Assembly: GCA_934101145.1 (NCBI GenBank)
Contig: CAKOPZ010000013.1
Location: forward strand, 1 to 37,292
DNA length: 37,292 bases
Direction: 5' to 3'
Origin: an uncultured Clostridia bacterium
GTDB lineage: Bacteria; Bacillota; Clostridia; TANB77; CAG-508
Translations under genes and position numbers: made by a program
The notes under the pieces: generated by a model
What the model saw: the letters and a program-made list of their open reading frames with translations, nothing else
Databases searched by the model: none
What the model was told of the DNA's origin: nothing
Part shown: piece by piece, positions 15,189 through 23,624 of the stretch
How positions within the stretch are numbered: the stretch's first letter is position 1
Layout: every line of letters begins with the position of its first letter

Positions 15189-15842
15189 TTACAAAAATCT
15201 TAAAGACATAGTCAATAAACTGCTTGATATATATACTTCAATAATTGTAGCCAAAACTAAAAATATTAGACCTATAATTGATACAACTGTATGTCTTATT
15301 ATTTCAAGTTTTATGTTTTCTTTTCTTTTATCTTTCATTATAGATTTATATAGTTTTATTCCACTTACAGAAAGTACTAATAATACTGGAATTATAATTA
15401 TATTTTGAAGTAATATACTACTTAATGCAAATATTATTCCCTTTTGAGCTCCAAGTATCGCAATTGCAGAAGATACAGTATATCCTATACAAAAACCTCG
15501 ATACAAAACTATTCCAAACACTATTGGAAGACCTACAACAGTTGATCCAATAAACCACATTCCAAGTGTGAGTTTAAAATTTTCTATAAGTGAATTCTTT
15601 AAAAGCTCTGCCTTATTAATCTCATAATTATTTTTTAAAGAAGATATAAAATCACTTATGTATTTACTTATTTCCGCCTTTTGTTCTTCATTAATATTAT
15701 TTATAAAAATAACTCCACAAGCAATTCCAATAATCAAAATTATCATAACAATAATATAATATTGCAAATTACTGTATATGTTATTTAATATCAAATTTTT
15801 CAGTTTAGATTGTTTTTTTCTATCTCTTCTTACGTCTCTCAT
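15189..15842 (-). CDS. spoIIM: Stage II sporulation protein M
   Basis: The protein has 217 residues from ATG 15842, which has GGAGG 5 bases upstream; the ATG four codons earlier overlaps the RBS itself. A basic N-terminus is followed by a membrane helix (YYIIVMIILIIGIACGVIF). The centre carries conserved NFKLTLGMWFIGSTVVGLP and VLYRGFCIGYTVSS, and further helices follow. SpoIIM is the membrane scaffold of the SpoIID-SpoIIM-SpoIIP peptidoglycan-degrading complex that drives engulfment. It sits between the EndoQ-like gene (55 bases upstream) and xerD (113 bases downstream), a conserved arrangement in sporulating Bacillota. Confidence 0.94.
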   Translation of the reverse strand: MRDVRRDRKKQSKLKNLILNNIYSNLQYYIIVMIILIIGIACGVIFINNINEEQKAEISKYISDFISSLKNNYEINKAELLKNSLIENFKLTLGMWFIGSTVVGLPIVFGIVLYRGFCIGYTVSSAIAILGAQKGIIFALSSILLQNIIIIPVLLVLSVSGIKLYKSIMKDKRKENIKLEIIRHTVVSIIGLIFLVLATIIEVYISSSLLTMSLRFL

Positions 15843-15897
15843 CTTATCCTCCATATTGTTTATACATAATGTCTATTCAATAAGACGAGTTTTAGAA

Positions 15898-17091
15898 CTA
15901 CTTGTTTTCTATTTTACCATATACACCGCCACCACCAGCATGAATATGTACATTTCCTTCTCTTGCATTAACAATAGCATTTGCAACTTTTTCTCCAACT
16001 ACTGCTTCAATATCATCTTTTGAAAGTCTGTGAAGAATATTCATTTCAGTTTCAAAATGAGCAAGTAATTTTTCAATTGTTTTATTTCCAAGTCCAGGTA
16101 TAAATGTAAGAGGTATTTGATAAACATATGGTGGTCTATTTTCTGGACTTTTTGTTTCTGGCTTGTCCTTTATCATTTCAATTCTATCTAAAACACCCAT
16201 AGTAATATTTCTACTATCACACGTATCACAATGTACAACAGGAGGCTTTCCTTCTATGTTTTTTTCACAAACTTCGCAATATGTTCTATGATATTTACCA
16301 AGTTTTGGATCAAGCCCATAATTTGCAATAATTTTTCTACCATCTTCGTTTTTAAGTGCTTTCAAAAGTTCTTTAAAGCTTATTCCATCAACTAAAATTT
16401 TGTTATATTCACGTGCAATTTTAGGTAAAGAATGTGCATCAGAATTTGTAACAAAAGTTCTTGTTTCAAGTTCTGTAATTTCATCTGCTAAGAATGTGTC
16501 TGAACTTAATCCTAATTCAATTGCAAAAATTTTATCAAATTTTTCTCTAAATATTTTTCCAAGTCTGTCTGTACAGTTTCCATAAAAGCTCTTATGTGGT
16601 GTAAATGCATGAGCTGGAATTAAAATTCCATTATGTTTTTCTACTATATCAATTAAGTTATATGCAGAAATACAAGCCCTCTGTGAGCTTAAAGTAATGT
16701 TATGTATATATGACTCCATTTCTTTAGAAAAAGCTTTTATATCGCTTAATTTGGGGAAATAGCAAAGATTATGTGCACTACCTGTTTTTCCATGTTCATT
16801 TATCTCTGAAGTTTCTATTTCGCTTCCTAAAATAATACATACTTTATCTTTATATATTATTCCGCCATCTTCTATTTCATATGCCTCACCTGTTTTCAAA
16901 AAGTTCTCTATATCTTCAATAACATATGGAGAAGCACAATCAATAATTCCAACCATATTTATACCTTTTCTGTCTGCACATTCTCTTGCAATGTTTGCAA
17001 ACTGAAGTGACCTTGCTCCTGTTATTTTTATTGGTTTACCACTTTCGCTTCTTCCTATGTGTACATGTAAATCTGCAAATATTTCGTTCAT
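15898..17091 (-). CDS. Endonuclease Q-like PHP-domain DNA repair nuclease
   Basis: The protein has 397 residues in three parts. A PHP phosphoesterase domain comes first (DLHVHIG at 7-13, HNLCYFP, IPAHAFTPHK, NSDAHS near 216-221). A four-cysteine zinc module follows (C272, C275, C288, C291). Last is a helix-hairpin-helix segment (IPGLGNKTIEKLLAHF). This is the EndoQ layout. EndoQ cuts 5' to deaminated bases such as uracil and hypoxanthine and to abasic sites; the Bacillus homologue is YqxK. The C-terminus ends in an odd His/Gly-rich tail (HIHAGGGGVYGK). It heads the EndoQ-spoIIM-xerD run. The specific activity is inferred from domain order. Confidence 0.85.
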   Translation of the reverse strand: MNEIFADLHVHIGRSESGKPIKITGARSLQFANIARECADRKGINMVGIIDCASPYVIEDIENFLKTGEAYEIEDGGIIYKDKVCIILGSEIETSEINEHGKTGSAHNLCYFPKLSDIKAFSKEMESYIHNITLSSQRACISAYNLIDIVEKHNGILIPAHAFTPHKSFYGNCTDRLGKIFREKFDKIFAIELGLSSDTFLADEITELETRTFVTNSDAHSLPKIAREYNKILVDGISFKELLKALKNEDGRKIIANYGLDPKLGKYHRTYCEVCEKNIEGKPPVVHCDTCDSRNITMGVLDRIEMIKDKPETKSPENRPPYVYQIPLTFIPGLGNKTIEKLLAHFETEMNILHRLSKDDIEAVVGEKVANAIVNAREGNVHIHAGGGGVYGKIENK

Positions 17092-17138
17092 TTATTTTTC
17101 CCTCTCTTTTTTATTTTATTATTACTTAAAATATGCTC

Positions 17139-17169
17139 AAAAAAATTGGAGAAATAATCCTCCTCCAAT
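17139..17169 (-). terminator. Terminator after the 80-residue unknown gene
   Basis: ATTGGAG / CTCCAAT (7 bp, 11-base loop) is followed on the minus strand by TTTTTTTG, 17 bases beyond the stop at 17186. Confidence 0.75.
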
Positions 17170-17185
17170 CTCTTTTGTTTAAAGT

Positions 17186-17428
17186 TTATCTATATTCACC
17201 ATTTTCAATATCTTCTCTTATTTCATTACCTGTTGGTATTGGAATTTCTTGTTTTACTTGATTTTTTATTGCCTCTGATTTTTCAATCTCCGCTTCTCTT
17301 ACCTGCCTTTCAAGTATTGAAGCTGTCTTCATTCCTTGAACAGTATTATTCATTGCAATCGCATTAAATGCCTTTGCTTCTTTGGTTATACTTGGAGCTT
17401 TAACAATACTTCTTTCTCCTTCTATCAT
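17186..17428 (-). CDS. Unknown 80-residue protein
   Basis: The protein has 80 residues, polar and charged, with no membrane segment or signal peptide. Landmarks are SIVKAPSITKEAKAFNAIAM, ASILERQVREAEIEKSEAI and a proline-containing end (EIPIPTGNEIRED). It looks largely helical. Its ATG overlaps the stop of the gene before it by 4 bases (ATGA), with GAAGGTG upstream inside that gene, so it is translationally coupled to the 181-residue HD-like protein. A terminator follows. I recognise no family; a partner role with its upstream neighbour is inference. Confidence 0.7.
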   Translation of the reverse strand: MIEGERSIVKAPSITKEAKAFNAIAMNNTVQGMKTASILERQVREAEIEKSEAIKNQVKQEIPIPTGNEIREDIENGEYR

Positions 17429-17970
17429 ACTAAAACACCTTCCATTTCGCTTATAAATTGTTTAAAATCTGGTAAATATTGATTATATTTATCTTTTAAA
17501 TTTCTATACTCTAATAATACTAAAGCTTCATCTGTTTTAAATGCGATTCTCTCAGGTCTATCAAGCAACATTCCACCAAATTGATCAGCAAGTTCTAAAA
17601 CATCACTTTCTTTTTCGCGTGGTTCTAGTCCACTATATCTGTTTACTCCTTCACAAATCCTACAAAATTTATCTGAAAATCCAAGCTTACTTAAATATTC
17701 TGCTCCTTCTTTAGCATATTCTTTTATTTCTTCTAATTTTTTTGCATTTTTAGGTTTTTTGCAATTGCAAAGTAGAGAAGCTGTAAGTACAACATTACTG
17801 TCTAACCCTAAATTTGTTCTATCCAAAAATTGTTTTGTAATCAATGTTTTAAAAACAACAGAATTGTCAAAAAATATATTGGTTTTCTTTTGTAAATAAT
17901 ATACAATTTCCATTTTCTTTATCCAATCTTTTTCAGATAAGATATAATCTGCAAATGTTTCTGTCTCCAT
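17425..17970 (-). CDS. HD-domain-like protein of unknown function
   Basis: The protein has 181 residues from ATG 17970, with GGGGGAAG 5 bases upstream; an in-frame GTG two codons earlier lies inside the RBS region. It is all-helical in appearance. The C-terminal half (LELADQFGGMLLDRPERIAF, then ALVLLEYRNLKDKYN and YLPDFKQFISEME) resembles the tail of HD-superfamily helical domains. Where a catalytic His-Asp would be expected, the sequence reads LLCNCKKP, so hydrolase activity is doubtful. It has its own promoter (18028-18056) and forms a two-gene unit with the 80-residue protein. The family assignment is weak. Confidence 0.6.
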   Translation of the reverse strand: METETFADYILSEKDWIKKMEIVYYLQKKTNIFFDNSVVFKTLITKQFLDRTNLGLDSNVVLTASLLCNCKKPKNAKKLEEIKEYAKEGAEYLSKLGFSDKFCRICEGVNRYSGLEPREKESDVLELADQFGGMLLDRPERIAFKTDEALVLLEYRNLKDKYNQYLPDFKQFISEMEGVLV

Positions 17971-18027
17971 ATTCACTTCCCCCTACTAAAAGGTTTTTCC
18001 TTTTGTACCTGCAATACTTATGTCATT

Positions 18028-18056
18028 ATTATATGATATTAAATCCCATGTTTCAA
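18028..18056 (-). promoter_or_regulatory. Promoter of the HD-like/80-residue gene pair
   Basis: On the minus strand TTGAAA (18051-18056) and TATAAT (18028-18033) are 17 bases apart, 58 bases before the start. Confidence 0.7.
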
Positions 18057-18076
18057 TATTGTATTTCAAATGTCAC

Positions 18077-18120
18077 AAAAATGTAATATTATTGTAATTT
18101 TTTTGTAATATTACATTTTT
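18077..18120 (-). terminator. Hairpin overlapping the coaE 3' end
   Basis: A 14-bp perfect stem AAAAATGTAATATT / AATATTACATTTTT spans the last codons and stop of coaE (stop at 18089). The stem's T-rich side provides the tail. It probably ends the tmcAL-coaE transcript. Confidence 0.6.
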
Positions 18121-18697
18121 CAGCTATTGATGAAACTAATTTTTTAATATTTGAAATATCATTGTCATTCTCAATAATTATATCACATTTATTTATATAA
18201 AAACTGTTTTCCTCTTGAGCATCTAATCTTTTTTCAGCATGTTCATAATCCACATTATCTCTTGCAACAATTCTTTCTATTTGTATGTCTCTTTTAGAAA
18301 TCACCCCAATAATAAAATTGCAAAGTTCGTCTAATTCACACTCAAACAAAAGCGGTGCATCAATTATTATTGTTATATCATCTTTTCTTGTCTTATTTAT
18401 TTTACTTGTAATTTCTCTTTTTATATACTTAAATGTGCACATATTAAGCTGTTTTCTTTTTTTAGCATCATTATAAATTATCTCTGCTAATTTTTTTCTT
18501 TTTAACTCACCATTTTCATCAAGTATATCTCTGCCAAATGTTTCTGCAATTTCATCTAAATAACTTGTACCTCTTTTAGATAATTCTTTTGCAATTTTAT
18601 CTGCATTAATTACTTTTACCTGATACATGTTTTGTAGAATATCACATACTGTACTTTTACCAGCACCAGAGCTTCCAGTAATTCCTATAACATTCAT
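18089..18697 (-). CDS. coaE: Dephospho-CoA kinase
   Basis: The protein has 202 residues, the usual CoaE length. CoaE phosphorylates the 3' hydroxyl of dephospho-CoA in the last step of coenzyme A synthesis. The P-loop GSSGAGKST is at 8-16. It is followed by NADKIAKEL, the conserved DAPLLFECELDELCNFIIGV and RIVARDNVDYEHAEKRLDAQ (lid region). The RBS AAGGAA lies about 14 bases from the ATG, longer than usual. It follows tmcAL by 102 bases on the same strand and ends in a hairpin that overlaps its stop. Confidence 0.94.
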   Translation of the reverse strand: MNVIGITGSSGAGKSTVCDILQNMYQVKVINADKIAKELSKRGTSYLDEIAETFGRDILDENGELKRKKLAEIIYNDAKKRKQLNMCTFKYIKREITSKINKTRKDDITIIIDAPLLFECELDELCNFIIGVISKRDIQIERIVARDNVDYEHAEKRLDAQEENSFYINKCDIIIENDNDISNIKKLVSSIAEKCNITKKLQ

Positions 18698-18799
18698 TTC
18701 TAAGTTTCATTCCTTCCTTCATGCATAAATTTAGTAAAAAAAGAATATTATCTTTTTTTACTTTAGTCCATCTCTTTTTATATATTGGTCGTGCATTTT

Positions 18800-20032
18800 T
18801 TACATAATAATAATTTTGTTTGTGTAATCCAAATTTGCCCATGAATCCATCTCATATCCTAAAGTATATACATTACTTGCAAAAATATCCATATTTAACA
18901 TTTCTTTTAGATTCTTACTTGGAAATGAATCAATATATTTTTTTACTGATGTTATTACAGGTAATTTAGGATTTATATTATGTATTTCAGAAATAAGTTT
19001 CTTTCCTTTTTCATTAAATCCTAACACTCTAATATATGGAGTTACCTTTTTTGATATATCCATTTGTTTTTTATCTATTCCAAGCAATGCATATAACAAA
19101 ATACGCTGTATTCTAGTTTGAGTAAATCTCTTACTCTTTACAATGTTTATAAGCTCTTCTAAAGTATTACATGAATTTGCAGCATTTTTTAAAGAAGTAT
19201 CTAGTCCTTCTGAAACATCTGGCAAATTTGCAATTTCTTCTTGCGACATTTTCCTTAATGTATATATTATTTCTTTTTCAAAACTCGATAAATCTATTAC
19301 ATAATGGCCTTGTTTTAGTTCTTGTCCAAGTATTTGGTATGAACTTTTAGGCATAACTCTTCTAATATCATCAAACTCTCTTGTTTTAAGCATCCTTCTA
19401 ATTGAAGTTGCACTGGCAAATTCATCAACCATATATTCATCATTATATAATACTTTTTGTCTTTTTACTCCCATTGGAATCATATGACTTTTTGTTTTTT
19501 TCAAAGCCTTCAAGTATTCAATACCTAAAATATTATTAGATCCCGACAAAACATTAACATATTTTTTTATATCATTTAGATACATCATAAGAGCATTTTC
19601 TCTTGCTTTTGGGAATGAATTTCCTTTTTTTAATTCATGTGCAAGCATTGTTGTATATTCTTTTGGCTCATTATATAGAACATTGGCAATATTATTCAAA
19701 ATTGCCGCATCATCTGTTTCCATTCCAAAAGAAATTGTATCTACAACCTTCAAAGAATTTAATATTTTAATAGCCCCTTGTGCAAAATTTTCAGCACTAG
19801 AAATACTATAAATCGTAGGAAGTTCTATTACTAAATCTGCACCATTTGCAAGTGCCATTTTAGCCTTAGCCCATTTATTTACAATAGATGTATCTCCTCT
19901 TTGTACAAAATTTCCAGAGATAACACATACCACAAATTCAGCTCCTGATTCTTCTTTGGATTTTGCAATATGATACAAATGTCCATTATGAAACGGATTA
20001 TATTCTCCAATTATTCCAAGAACTTCACTCAT
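18800..20032 (-). CDS. tmcAL: tRNA(Met) cytidine acetate ligase (YlbM family)
   Basis: The protein has 410 residues from ATG 20032, with AGGGGG 7 bases upstream. The 11 extra codons of the longer reading contain the RBS. The nucleotidyltransferase-like N-terminus shows GIIGEYNPFHNGHLYH with the HxGH motif at 15-18, followed by ISGNFVQRGDTSIVNKW and LPTIYSISSAENFA. TmcAL uses acetate and ATP to form N4-acetylcytidine at the wobble base of elongator tRNA-Met. The helical C-terminal half (RFTQTRIQRILLYALLGI) fits the RNA-binding part. Its promoter overlaps the divergent rnhA promoter. Confidence 0.92.
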   Translation of the reverse strand: MSEVLGIIGEYNPFHNGHLYHIAKSKEESGAEFVVCVISGNFVQRGDTSIVNKWAKAKMALANGADLVIELPTIYSISSAENFAQGAIKILNSLKVVDTISFGMETDDAAILNNIANVLYNEPKEYTTMLAHELKKGNSFPKARENALMMYLNDIKKYVNVLSGSNNILGIEYLKALKKTKSHMIPMGVKRQKVLYNDEYMVDEFASATSIRRMLKTREFDDIRRVMPKSSYQILGQELKQGHYVIDLSSFEKEIIYTLRKMSQEEIANLPDVSEGLDTSLKNAANSCNTLEELINIVKSKRFTQTRIQRILLYALLGIDKKQMDISKKVTPYIRVLGFNEKGKKLISEIHNINPKLPVITSVKKYIDSFPSKNLKEMLNMDIFASNVYTLGYEMDSWANLDYTNKIIIM

Positions 20033-20057
20033 TTTGTTACCCCCTTGCTTAAATTTC

Positions 20058-20086
20058 TTGCACAAAAATAACTTTATTGATATAAT
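20058..20086 (+). promoter_or_regulatory. rnhA promoter
   Basis: TTGCAC (20058-20063) and TATAAT (20081-20086) are 17 bases apart, 46 bases before rnhA. The -10 element coincides with the -10 of the opposing tmcAL promoter. Confidence 0.7.
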
Positions 20087-20110
20087 ATCATAAATTATGA
20101 TATTTTACAA
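20082..20110 (-). promoter_or_regulatory. tmcAL promoter sharing its -10 with rnhA
   Basis: On the minus strand TTGTAA (20105-20110) and TATTAT (20082-20087) are 17 bases apart. The spacer holds the near-palindrome AATATCATAAATTATGATATT (bases 20085-20105). Confidence 0.55.
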
Positions 20111-20131
20111 TTATTTTAGGAGGTTTTTATA

Positions 20132-20569
20132 ATGGATGAAATTACAATATATACAGACGGAGCTTGCTCAGGAAATCCAGGGCCTGGAGGCTGGGGTGCA
20201 ATACTTATGTACCAAGATATAAAAAAAGAAATATCAGGTGGAAAAAAAGATACCACAAACAATGTTATGGAACTTACTGCTGTAATAGAAGCATTAAAGC
20301 TACTAAATCGTCCATGCAAAGTAGATTTATATAGTGATAGCGCATATGTGGTAAATGCATTTATACAAAAATGGACTATCAATTGGCAAAAAAATAATTG
20401 GAAAACCTCTGATAAAAAAGATGTAAAAAATAAAGAATTGTGGCAAGAATTATTAGAACTTACTACTACACATAAAGTCATATTTCACAAAGTAAAAGGA
20501 CACAGTGATAACGAATTCAACAACAGATGTGACGAACTTGCACGAAATGCAATAAAATCCTTATCTTAA
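20132..20569 (+). CDS. rnhA: Ribonuclease HI
   Basis: The protein has 145 residues, the length of bacterial RNase HI. It degrades the RNA strand of RNA-DNA hybrids, removing primers and R-loops. Catalytic residues are visible: D9 (IYTDGACSGNPGPGGWG), E47 (MELTAVIEAL), D69 (LYSDSAYV) and D134, with H124 in VKGHSDNEFNNRCDELA. The basic handle region (QKWTINWQKNNWKTSDKKDV) found in RNase HI but not in shorter forms is present. The start at 20132 has AGGAGG upstream. It is a lone plus-strand gene divergent from tmcAL. Confidence 0.97.
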   Translation: MDEITIYTDGACSGNPGPGGWGAILMYQDIKKEISGGKKDTTNNVMELTAVIEALKLLNRPCKVDLYSDSAYVVNAFIQKWTINWQKNNWKTSDKKDVKNKELWQELLELTTTHKVIFHKVKGHSDNEFNNRCDELARNAIKSLS

Positions 20570-20575
20570 TTTACT

Positions 20576-20607
20576 GGTACTTTTTTTAGGCAGACTCAAA
20601 AGGTACC
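20576..20607. repeat. Short palindromic repeat, GAGTCYGYCY-loop family (copy 2)
   Basis: The arms GGTACTTTTT and AAAAGGTACC enclose a loop that reads GAGTCTGCCT on the minus strand. It lies 7 bases after the rnhA stop and may also serve as its terminator. Confidence 0.65.
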
Positions 20608-20658
20608 ACAATAAATCAAGAAAAATAGCTTTTCCACATATACACTGCCCAGTACAAC

Positions 20659-20713
20659 AATAAGAAACATGGTACTTTTTTAGGCGGACTCAAAAGGTAC
20701 CATGTTTCTTATT
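20659..20713. repeat. Short palindromic repeat (copy 3) extended into a stem of about 22 bp
   Basis: The core 20671-20701 is nearly identical to copy 2 and is flanked by complementary arms (AATAAGAAACAT and ATGTTTCTTATT), giving one long hairpin. The outer arm reaches the stop codon of the glycosyltransferase gene at 20712, so it likely forms the 3' end of that minus-strand mRNA. Confidence 0.7.
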
Positions 20714-22250
20714 AATTATCTATCTTCCATATATCACATGCATTCATATGTTGCATATGAGTGCTATTTTTATTTTGTAAAAATTCTTTTGCAATCTCTT
20801 CGTTATTGCACATCAAAATATATGATTTTTGATCATCTATCTCATTTGTAAATTCATTTATCTTTTCGCTATCTATTATTATTGATTTTTCTGTCAAAGT
20901 AAATAAATACAAGTCATCTAAAAATCTATTATTAGATTTATCAAAAATATAAATAATTGGCAAATTTTCTTCTTTAATTCTATCTGCTATATGATTAAAC
21001 TGTGTATAATCAAATGATATCAATGAACTTAAATTAAAGTTTGCATTTTTTATTGGCATAACCACTAAAAAAGCACAGAGAATAGTTGTTATAACACCAG
21101 CAATCTTTTCATTTGTGTATTTTTGCAGTGCTGTCCAAATAATGTAACATACACAAATAGCTGAAGTTGAAGCAATAGGAATAATATATCTTATTTCAAT
21201 GTATGGAGCATTTTTTGCCACCATTAGAAAATATGCTATAGTAGGCAAAAGTACCCATGAAATTTTGCTTTCCTCAAATTTTCTTTTTCTTATTAAATTT
21301 ACAATATATAAAATAATAGAAACTATAAGAATATTTTTTAAATATTCTCCTCCCATGCTTTCTTTTAATATTTTTCTAAATTCCTTTATTTTTTCAGTAT
21401 ATTTTACTTCTCCTCCACCACTTAATCCTCTATAACTAAATAATACATGATTTATAGCAAATGGAAATATTAATAAAAATATAATTGCAGCTACTACCAT
21501 TGCACCTGTAAATATTCCAAGATTTTTAAATTTCTTTTCTTTTACACATTTTATAGCATACATCATATATATTACAAATGCAAAGATAAAGAAATAATAG
21601 TGAGTAAGTCCTCCGAGTAGTAGAGCAATTATAACCGGGATACAATCTTTAAATTTAAGCTCTACCTTTTCAAGTAGCTTAAGCAGAGTATATACAAGTA
21701 AAAGTATGTTAAAATTTGCAAGTTCATACATTCTTATATACATTGTTGCAGATAATCCTATTATTGTAAATGTACTAAATACACTTGTAATAAGGGCTAT
21801 ATATTTATTTTTGCATAATTTATTTACAATCAAAAAAGTTAAAATCGTTGATGCTATTGATATAATTATATTAAGCCAAATTCCAGACCACTTAGTAAAA
21901 TTATCAACCGTAAATGTACTTGCAATTCTAAGCAATAAATAAAACAGTGGTGGATGTACATCATTCTTTTGATTTTCATATACTGGTTTTAAATTCCATA
22001 CCTCATCAGAATTAACTTCTAAATAATCCTTATAATACTGCTTATTGTGCCAAGTATCATAAAAATCCTCATTATCAGCAATATTTAATTTATTATAATT
22101 CATAAGTCCATATGAATACATTTCATCCATATGAAAATACTCTTTCTTTTCTCCTAAATATACCCTTGCCACCACTTGCAAGACAATAATTATTGTCAAA
22201 ATAATTATTATCAATTTATTGTTCATTATTTTCTCTTTTATATTTCTCAT
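20712..22250 (-). CDS. GT-C-type membrane glycosyltransferase (GT39/PMT-like)
   Basis: The protein has 512 residues with about ten predicted membrane helices. After the first helix come YFHMDEMYSYGLMNY and then NDVHPPLFYLLLR. These match the acidic first-loop motif and the HPPL(Y/F)Y motif of ArnT/PMT-like enzymes, which transfer sugars from polyprenyl-phosphate donors outside the membrane. The C-terminal 90 residues form a soluble domain (IYIFDKSNNRFLDDLYLF and onward). The start at 22250 has AAGGAAG upstream. The acceptor is unknown. The gene stands alone, with a long hairpin overlapping its stop and no sugar-nucleotide genes nearby. Confidence 0.8.
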   Translation of the reverse strand: MRNIKEKIMNNKLIIIILTIIIVLQVVARVYLGEKKEYFHMDEMYSYGLMNYNKLNIADNEDFYDTWHNKQYYKDYLEVNSDEVWNLKPVYENQKNDVHPPLFYLLLRIASTFTVDNFTKWSGIWLNIIISIASTILTFLIVNKLCKNKYIALITSVFSTFTIIGLSATMYIRMYELANFNILLLVYTLLKLLEKVELKFKDCIPVIIALLLGGLTHYYFFIFAFVIYMMYAIKCVKEKKFKNLGIFTGAMVVAAIIFLLIFPFAINHVLFSYRGLSGGGEVKYTEKIKEFRKILKESMGGEYLKNILIVSIILYIVNLIRKRKFEESKISWVLLPTIAYFLMVAKNAPYIEIRYIIPIASTSAICVCYIIWTALQKYTNEKIAGVITTILCAFLVVMPIKNANFNLSSLISFDYTQFNHIADRIKEENLPIIYIFDKSNNRFLDDLYLFTLTEKSIIIDSEKINEFTNEIDDQKSYILMCNNEEIAKEFLQNKNSTHMQHMNACDIWKIDN

Positions 22251-22355
22251 TTTATACTTCCTTTTTTATATTTCTGAAATATATATAACATATTACAGCT
22301 AAAAAAACAAGTTGTTTATTATATTAGGTTTTAGAAGCATTACTTTATTTTTTTA

Positions 22356-23624
22356 TTATCTTAAATACTTTAAATAAACATAACCTCTATTAGTTTTTCC
22401 CCATCCATCTTTGATGTCTGTAACTTTTACTTTTGTATTATACTGATATGCACCTTTTATTTTATAATTTGTACCTCTTCCAGCTCTTATATTTAATCCG
22501 CTTCTTGCAGTTACTGTCATAATCTTATAACTTTGTTCATTTATCTTTGATATATATTTCAAAGATATCCATCCTTTGTCTGTCTTTCCCCATCCATTAG
22601 ATTCTTTTGTAATTTTAACTGTTTGGCCTTTTAAATATATACCAACACGTTTGTATCCTTCATTTGCTCCACTTCTAATATTTAGTCCACTATTTGCAGT
22701 TATCTTTGCACTGTAATTTACACTCTTTACAATTGTATTTGTTTCATCTTTTATTATAACTGGAGCATCATTGTCCTTAACAACTTCTCTATCATTTTTA
22801 AAGCAATAATACATTCTTGCATTTGCATATTTCTTAAAATTAGTTTTAGTAACATATACCGTATTTCCTTTTACTGTAGCTTTTCCTCTTCTACTTGCTA
22901 CATCAAATTTACCCGCATATAAATATGGGTCATATATTTTAATATTTTCTCCTTCTGTTCCAATAAATACTATAAAATGTCCTCCATAGGTAAACAATCC
23001 TTCATTGCAAATTGCAATTATATAATAATTTTCGTTTAACAATTTTAAAGCCTCATCATAGCTTCTAGTTTCTTTATACTCTATGTCGAATACATCTGCT
23101 GTCCATTTCATTGCCGACCAATACGTTCCGTTATTTCTAGAACGATATCCATATTTCACATATAAATCTGCCATCTCTGGTGGTGTAATATTTCCTTTAA
23201 TAGAACTAACAACCATTGCTGTGCATGCTGGTCCGCATCCCGAAAGCCCTATTGTCTGAGATTTATCTCCTACAGCTGAATACATTTTATTTCTCCATCT
23301 GCTATCAATCTGAGAATAGTACGTAAGTCCTGCATATTTTCCAAGTTTAACATCTGGCGTTTTGTCAGCACCATTGTATGCTATCTCTCCCTGTCTCTCA
23401 AATCCCTGTTTTTCAAGATCAGTTTCCTGAACTTCCAGAATTTCTTCATCTTCTTTGGTTAATTTAGGAATTTCTGTTGTTGATTTATTATCTTCTAATA
23501 TATTCATCACTGTTTCAATTCCACTTGAAATTTGATTAGCATCTTCACTATTAAAATTTATTTTAAATATAATACCGGCAATAGCAAAAAATATTATTAT
23601 AACAAAATAGATTATTTTTTTCAT
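22356..23624 (-). CDS. Extracellular C39-like cysteine peptidase with two SH3b domains
   Basis: The protein has 422 residues from ATG 23624, with AAAGGAGG upstream; the GTG eight codons earlier overlaps the RBS. Order: an N-terminal membrane anchor or signal (MKKIIYFVIIIFFAIAGIIF), an acidic linker, and a papain-like peptidase C39_2 domain (YYSQIDSRWRN, SGCGPACTAMVV). The likely triad is C130, H216 (YGGHFIVF) and D232 (KIYDPY). Two bacterial SH3 repeats follow, each with SGLNIRxGxxxxY and DGWGKT- or NGWGKT-type endings; such repeats commonly bind cell-wall peptides. A role in wall turnover or processing of an exported peptide is inferred. No bacteriocin or ABC exporter gene adjoins. Confidence 0.87.
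   Translation of the reverse strand: MKKIIYFVIIIFFAIAGIIFKINFNSEDANQISSGIETVMNILEDNKSTTEIPKLTKEDEEILEVQETDLEKQGFERQGEIAYNGADKTPDVKLGKYAGLTYYSQIDSRWRNKMYSAVGDKSQTIGLSGCGPACTAMVVSSIKGNITPPEMADLYVKYGYRSRNNGTYWSAMKWTADVFDIEYKETRSYDEALKLLNENYYIIAICNEGLFTYGGHFIVFIGTEGENIKIYDPYLYAGKFDVASRRGKATVKGNTVYVTKTNFKKYANARMYYCFKNDREVVKDNDAPVIIKDETNTIVKSVNYSAKITANSGLNIRSGANEGYKRVGIYLKGQTVKITKESNGWGKTDKGWISLKYISKINEQSYKIMTVTARSGLNIRAGRGTNYKIKGAYQYNTKVKVTDIKDGWGKTNRGYVYLKYLR

Noticed and set aside
18657..18842. Minus-strand 61-codon ORF between tmcAL and coaE
   Set aside because: It overlaps the ends of both genes in another frame, has no RBS and ends in a low-complexity Trp/Cys tail.
20576..20713. CRISPR array
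   Set aside because: Only two palindromic copies with no further regular spacing and no cas genes; no CRISPR-like array was seen anywhere in the window.
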